Source: an uncultured Azospirillum sp. (GTDB taxonomy: Bacteria > Pseudomonadota > Alphaproteobacteria > RF32 > CAG-239). From it: a stretch of DNA of 63,030 nucleotides. The translations under genes and the position numbers were made by a program. The stretch lies in the NCBI GenBank assembly GCA_902489795.1, contig CABUBU010000007.1, positions 1 through 63,030 on the forward strand, written 5' to 3'. The notes beneath the pieces were generated by a model. It was not told where the DNA came from, ran no database searches, and saw only the letters and a program-made list of their open reading frames with translations. Within the stretch, counting starts at the first letter, position 1. Each line of letters begins with the position of its first letter. This document shows, piece by piece, positions 61,595 through 63,030 of the stretch.

Positions 61595-61613
61595 CAATTA
61601 ACCGCGGTATGAT
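61586..61613 (+). promoter_or_regulatory. Promoter of cassette-2 secreted gene
   Basis: TTGATT, 16 bases, TATGAT; same layout as at 60119. Confidence 0.7.
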
Positions 61614-61642
61614 GAAGAAAAAACAACCGGGAGGCCGATTCA

Positions 61643-62125
61643 ATGAAAACGTTTGCTGTATTTCTTTTTGCTTTGCTGTTTTGCTTTGAGGCCTGTGCGC
61701 AGGGCGATCCTAATCCCTCTTTTCGTTACAGCGACGAGGAAATACAAAAAGACATCAAAATCTACAACGAAGAGGTCGAAAAATGCCATCAAAATTTTAG
61801 AAAAGAAGCCCAAGCCGCCGAAACCACTTCCCGGATGCACGGAAGTATTATTAATGCCGTTTCCTGCTATATGGACATTATCCATACGATTATTGACAAA
61901 TATTACTCGGGAAATGCTGCCGAACATAAAGAGGTTCTGCTTAATTATATCAAACAATCTAATGATACCTATGATACCATATACATGATTGCCGATGTAT
62001 GCGGCACAAACGGATGCGGTTCAATGTATTCTGTCTTATCCAGAGATGCCGTTGCAACACGTGTTAAGATAACGGTTGAGGAATACATTCAGTTTTTGCA
62101 GCAGTCTTTGGATAACAAAAAATAA
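61643..62125 (+). CDS. Small Sec-exported cysteine protein, candidate immunity protein 2
   Basis: 160 residues. The signal peptide (about residues 1-20) ends near ACAQG. The mature part keeps the paralogue pattern: KDIKIYNEEVEKCHQNF, a mid-protein SCYMD, and IADVCGTNGCGSMY. Its start region is almost identical to cassette 1 (GGGAGGCCGATTCAATG and MKTFA-FLFALLFC), while the mature sequences diverge, as expected for specificity-determining partners. It ends 24 bases from the convergent muramidase gene. A role as periplasmic inhibitor of that muramidase is inferred from pairing and location. Confidence 0.72.
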   Translation: MKTFAVFLFALLFCFEACAQGDPNPSFRYSDEEIQKDIKIYNEEVEKCHQNFRKEAQAAETTSRMHGSIINAVSCYMDIIHTIIDKYYSGNAAEHKEVLLNYIKQSNDTYDTIYMIADVCGTNGCGSMYSVLSRDAVATRVKITVEEYIQFLQQSLDNKK

Positions 62126-62149
62126 TATGCACAATAATTTCTTGCATCC

Positions 62150-62938
62150 TCAATATCTGTTCGTTCTCGGAAACCAGCCGGGATATTGATCGCGGTTTGA
62201 ACGTCCATTAAGAAACTCTCTGCGGCGGCGGATGATATTTTCCGCCACGCGATCAGTATCCTCGGCGTTGGCGGCTGCATTTAGTGCACCGATGCTTTCA
62301 GAACCGAAAACGCCGTCTTTTTCCACATTATAACCGCTGTCAATAAGACCATCCTGTATAATGTTGGCAACGCTCTCAGGACTTGTCATGGCATGCATGT
62401 CAAAAATAATTCTGGCCAATCTGTCATTTTTAATATTGTGTATCCTGTATTTCTGGTAATAATCCTGAAAATATACATTTCTTGCCTGATCAACCGTCAG
62501 ATTCCTTACATGATCCGGATATCCCGAGTCCGGGTGCCGGTTTTTGTAACTCTGCAACGTACTTTGTGTAATGCCATAGTTGGTCGGCTGTTCAATCTTT
62601 CTGGGATTGTCTTCATATCCGCCTTCTTCTCCCAGCGTATTTCCCATGACCATCTCAAATTGGCTGCCATCTTCGTTATAATTATGATGCGCCAAAGAGC
62701 GCCATTCATCTCTTCTGTTTACACTATCTTCATCTTCCGGTTGAGCAGAAGCAAAAGCCATCGGCTCATAAAAACGTCCGGTTGCCCGCGCAGGGTAAAC
62801 CGCGGCTTCCCTCAGTTCCTCCCGGCCGTCGTCATAGTTGTAATAGACTTCTTCCGTTTCCCCGGTTTGCGGATTTTTCCGTTTAACCGGTATTTCTCCG
62901 TTAAAAATGCCCCGCAGATAATCTCCTGTTTCACTCAT
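62150..62938 (-). CDS. Leader-GH108 muramidase, candidate effector 2
   Basis: 262 residues. Residues 1-40 are the shared leader (MSETGDYLRGIFNGEIPV, PQTGETEEVYYNYDD). Residues 40-90 form an acidic linker. The GH108/zliS lysozyme domain follows: GEEGGYEDNP with the expected catalytic Glu, then TNYGITQSTLQSY (about 118-130). A peptidoglycan-binding-3-like end includes DGVFGSESIGALNA and YPGWFPRTNR. There is no Sec signal peptide, so delivery must use the leader or another route. It would cleave the MurNAc-GlcNAc bond. GAGGAAAAAA precedes ATG. Confidence 0.82.
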   Translation of the reverse strand: MSETGDYLRGIFNGEIPVKRKNPQTGETEEVYYNYDDGREELREAAVYPARATGRFYEPMAFASAQPEDEDSVNRRDEWRSLAHHNYNEDGSQFEMVMGNTLGEEGGYEDNPRKIEQPTNYGITQSTLQSYKNRHPDSGYPDHVRNLTVDQARNVYFQDYYQKYRIHNIKNDRLARIIFDMHAMTSPESVANIIQDGLIDSGYNVEKDGVFGSESIGALNAAANAEDTDRVAENIIRRRREFLNGRSNRDQYPGWFPRTNRY

Positions 62939-62970
62939 TTTTTTCCTCGACTTTCATGAATTACAAAATA

Positions 62971-63030
62971 TGTATTAACATATAATGTATTTAAAGTCAA
63001 GAAAAAACGGCTTTTCCTCACTTGATTTTG
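62971..63030. repeat. 60-bp direct repeat, copy 2, start of a third cassette
   Basis: Identical to 61535-61594. On the minus strand it gives TTGACT-17-TAATAC for the muramidase gene; on the plus strand TTGATT (63022-63027) begins the promoter of a third secreted-protein gene cut off by the window end. Confidence 0.92.

Noticed and set aside
62150..62938. Part of a prophage lysis cassette
   Set aside because: GH108 enzymes are common endolysins, but no phage structural, replication or integrase gene is near, and the shared leader and paired secreted paralogues are unexplained by it. Kept as an alternative, not the main call.

Overview
The window looks like a chromosomal segment of an anaerobic, probably gut-associated alphaproteobacterium. 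Three blocks are typical of that class: secB divergent from timA-mltA-smr; mutM, an enoyl-CoA hydratase, rpsT, dnaA, dnaN, recF and DUF3750; and a regulatory HPr/EIIA-Man pair. A five-gene [FeFe]-hydrogenase operon points to fermentative, H2-sensing anaerobic life. One lipoprotein looks Bacteroidetes-like, which would fit gene exchange in a gut community. The lineage is inferred from gene content only; there is no rRNA here.

Layout. 1-11.1 kb: a glycosyltransferase, a decayed small gene, pirin, a secreted protein, a lysophospholipid transporter/acyltransferase fusion whose ligase half looks dead, a duplicated holin-like membrane protein, a QseBC-like two-component operon with a periplasmic OB-fold protein, and an ABC-F ATPase. 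11.1-19.2 kb (minus strand): two tRNA-Ala genes (one with a duplicated 5' half), GNAT acetyltransferase, parE, yejB, yejA and a large acidic membrane protein. 19.3-27 kb (plus strand): accA, rmuC, ihfB, lapA-like, accD, a thymidine/AMP phosphorylase-like gene and dnaK. 27.4-31.5 kb: accessory surface genes (a cysteine-rich secreted protein and the Bacteroidetes-like lipoprotein) around a polypurine tract. 31.6-38.5 kb: an oxidoreductase, truA and the hydrogenase operon. 38.5-40 kb: a polA fragment, an XRE regulator and its structured leader. 40-52.5 kb: housekeeping genes, broken by a second polypurine tract and a dead NUDIX gene. 52.7-58.9 kb: an autotransporter, a 27-residue cysteine peptide, HPr/EIIA and a frameshifted ABC exporter. 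58.9-63 kb: a second XRE regulator with a strongly structured upstream RNA, then the most novel region.

That region (about 60.1 kb to the window end) is a tandem array of convergent two-gene cassettes. Each has a plus-strand gene for a small Sec-exported cysteine protein and, facing it, a minus-strand gene whose product starts with the same ~40-residue leader (MSETGDYLRGIFNG...) followed by an unrelated C-terminal domain. In cassette 2 that domain is a GH108 muramidase; in cassette 1 it is an unidentified domain separated from the leader by a frameshift. An identical 60-bp segment containing divergent promoters recurs 1436 bp apart, and a third cassette begins at the window edge. I read this as an effector/periplasmic-immunity array with a shared delivery leader. 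The homology is read by eye; the function is inference.

Gene decay is frequent: a small secreted-protein gene, a polA fragment, a NUDIX gene, an ABC exporter, effector 1 and the acyl-ACP ligase domain are all broken or degenerate. Several breaks are single-base changes in homopolymers and could be sequencing errors.
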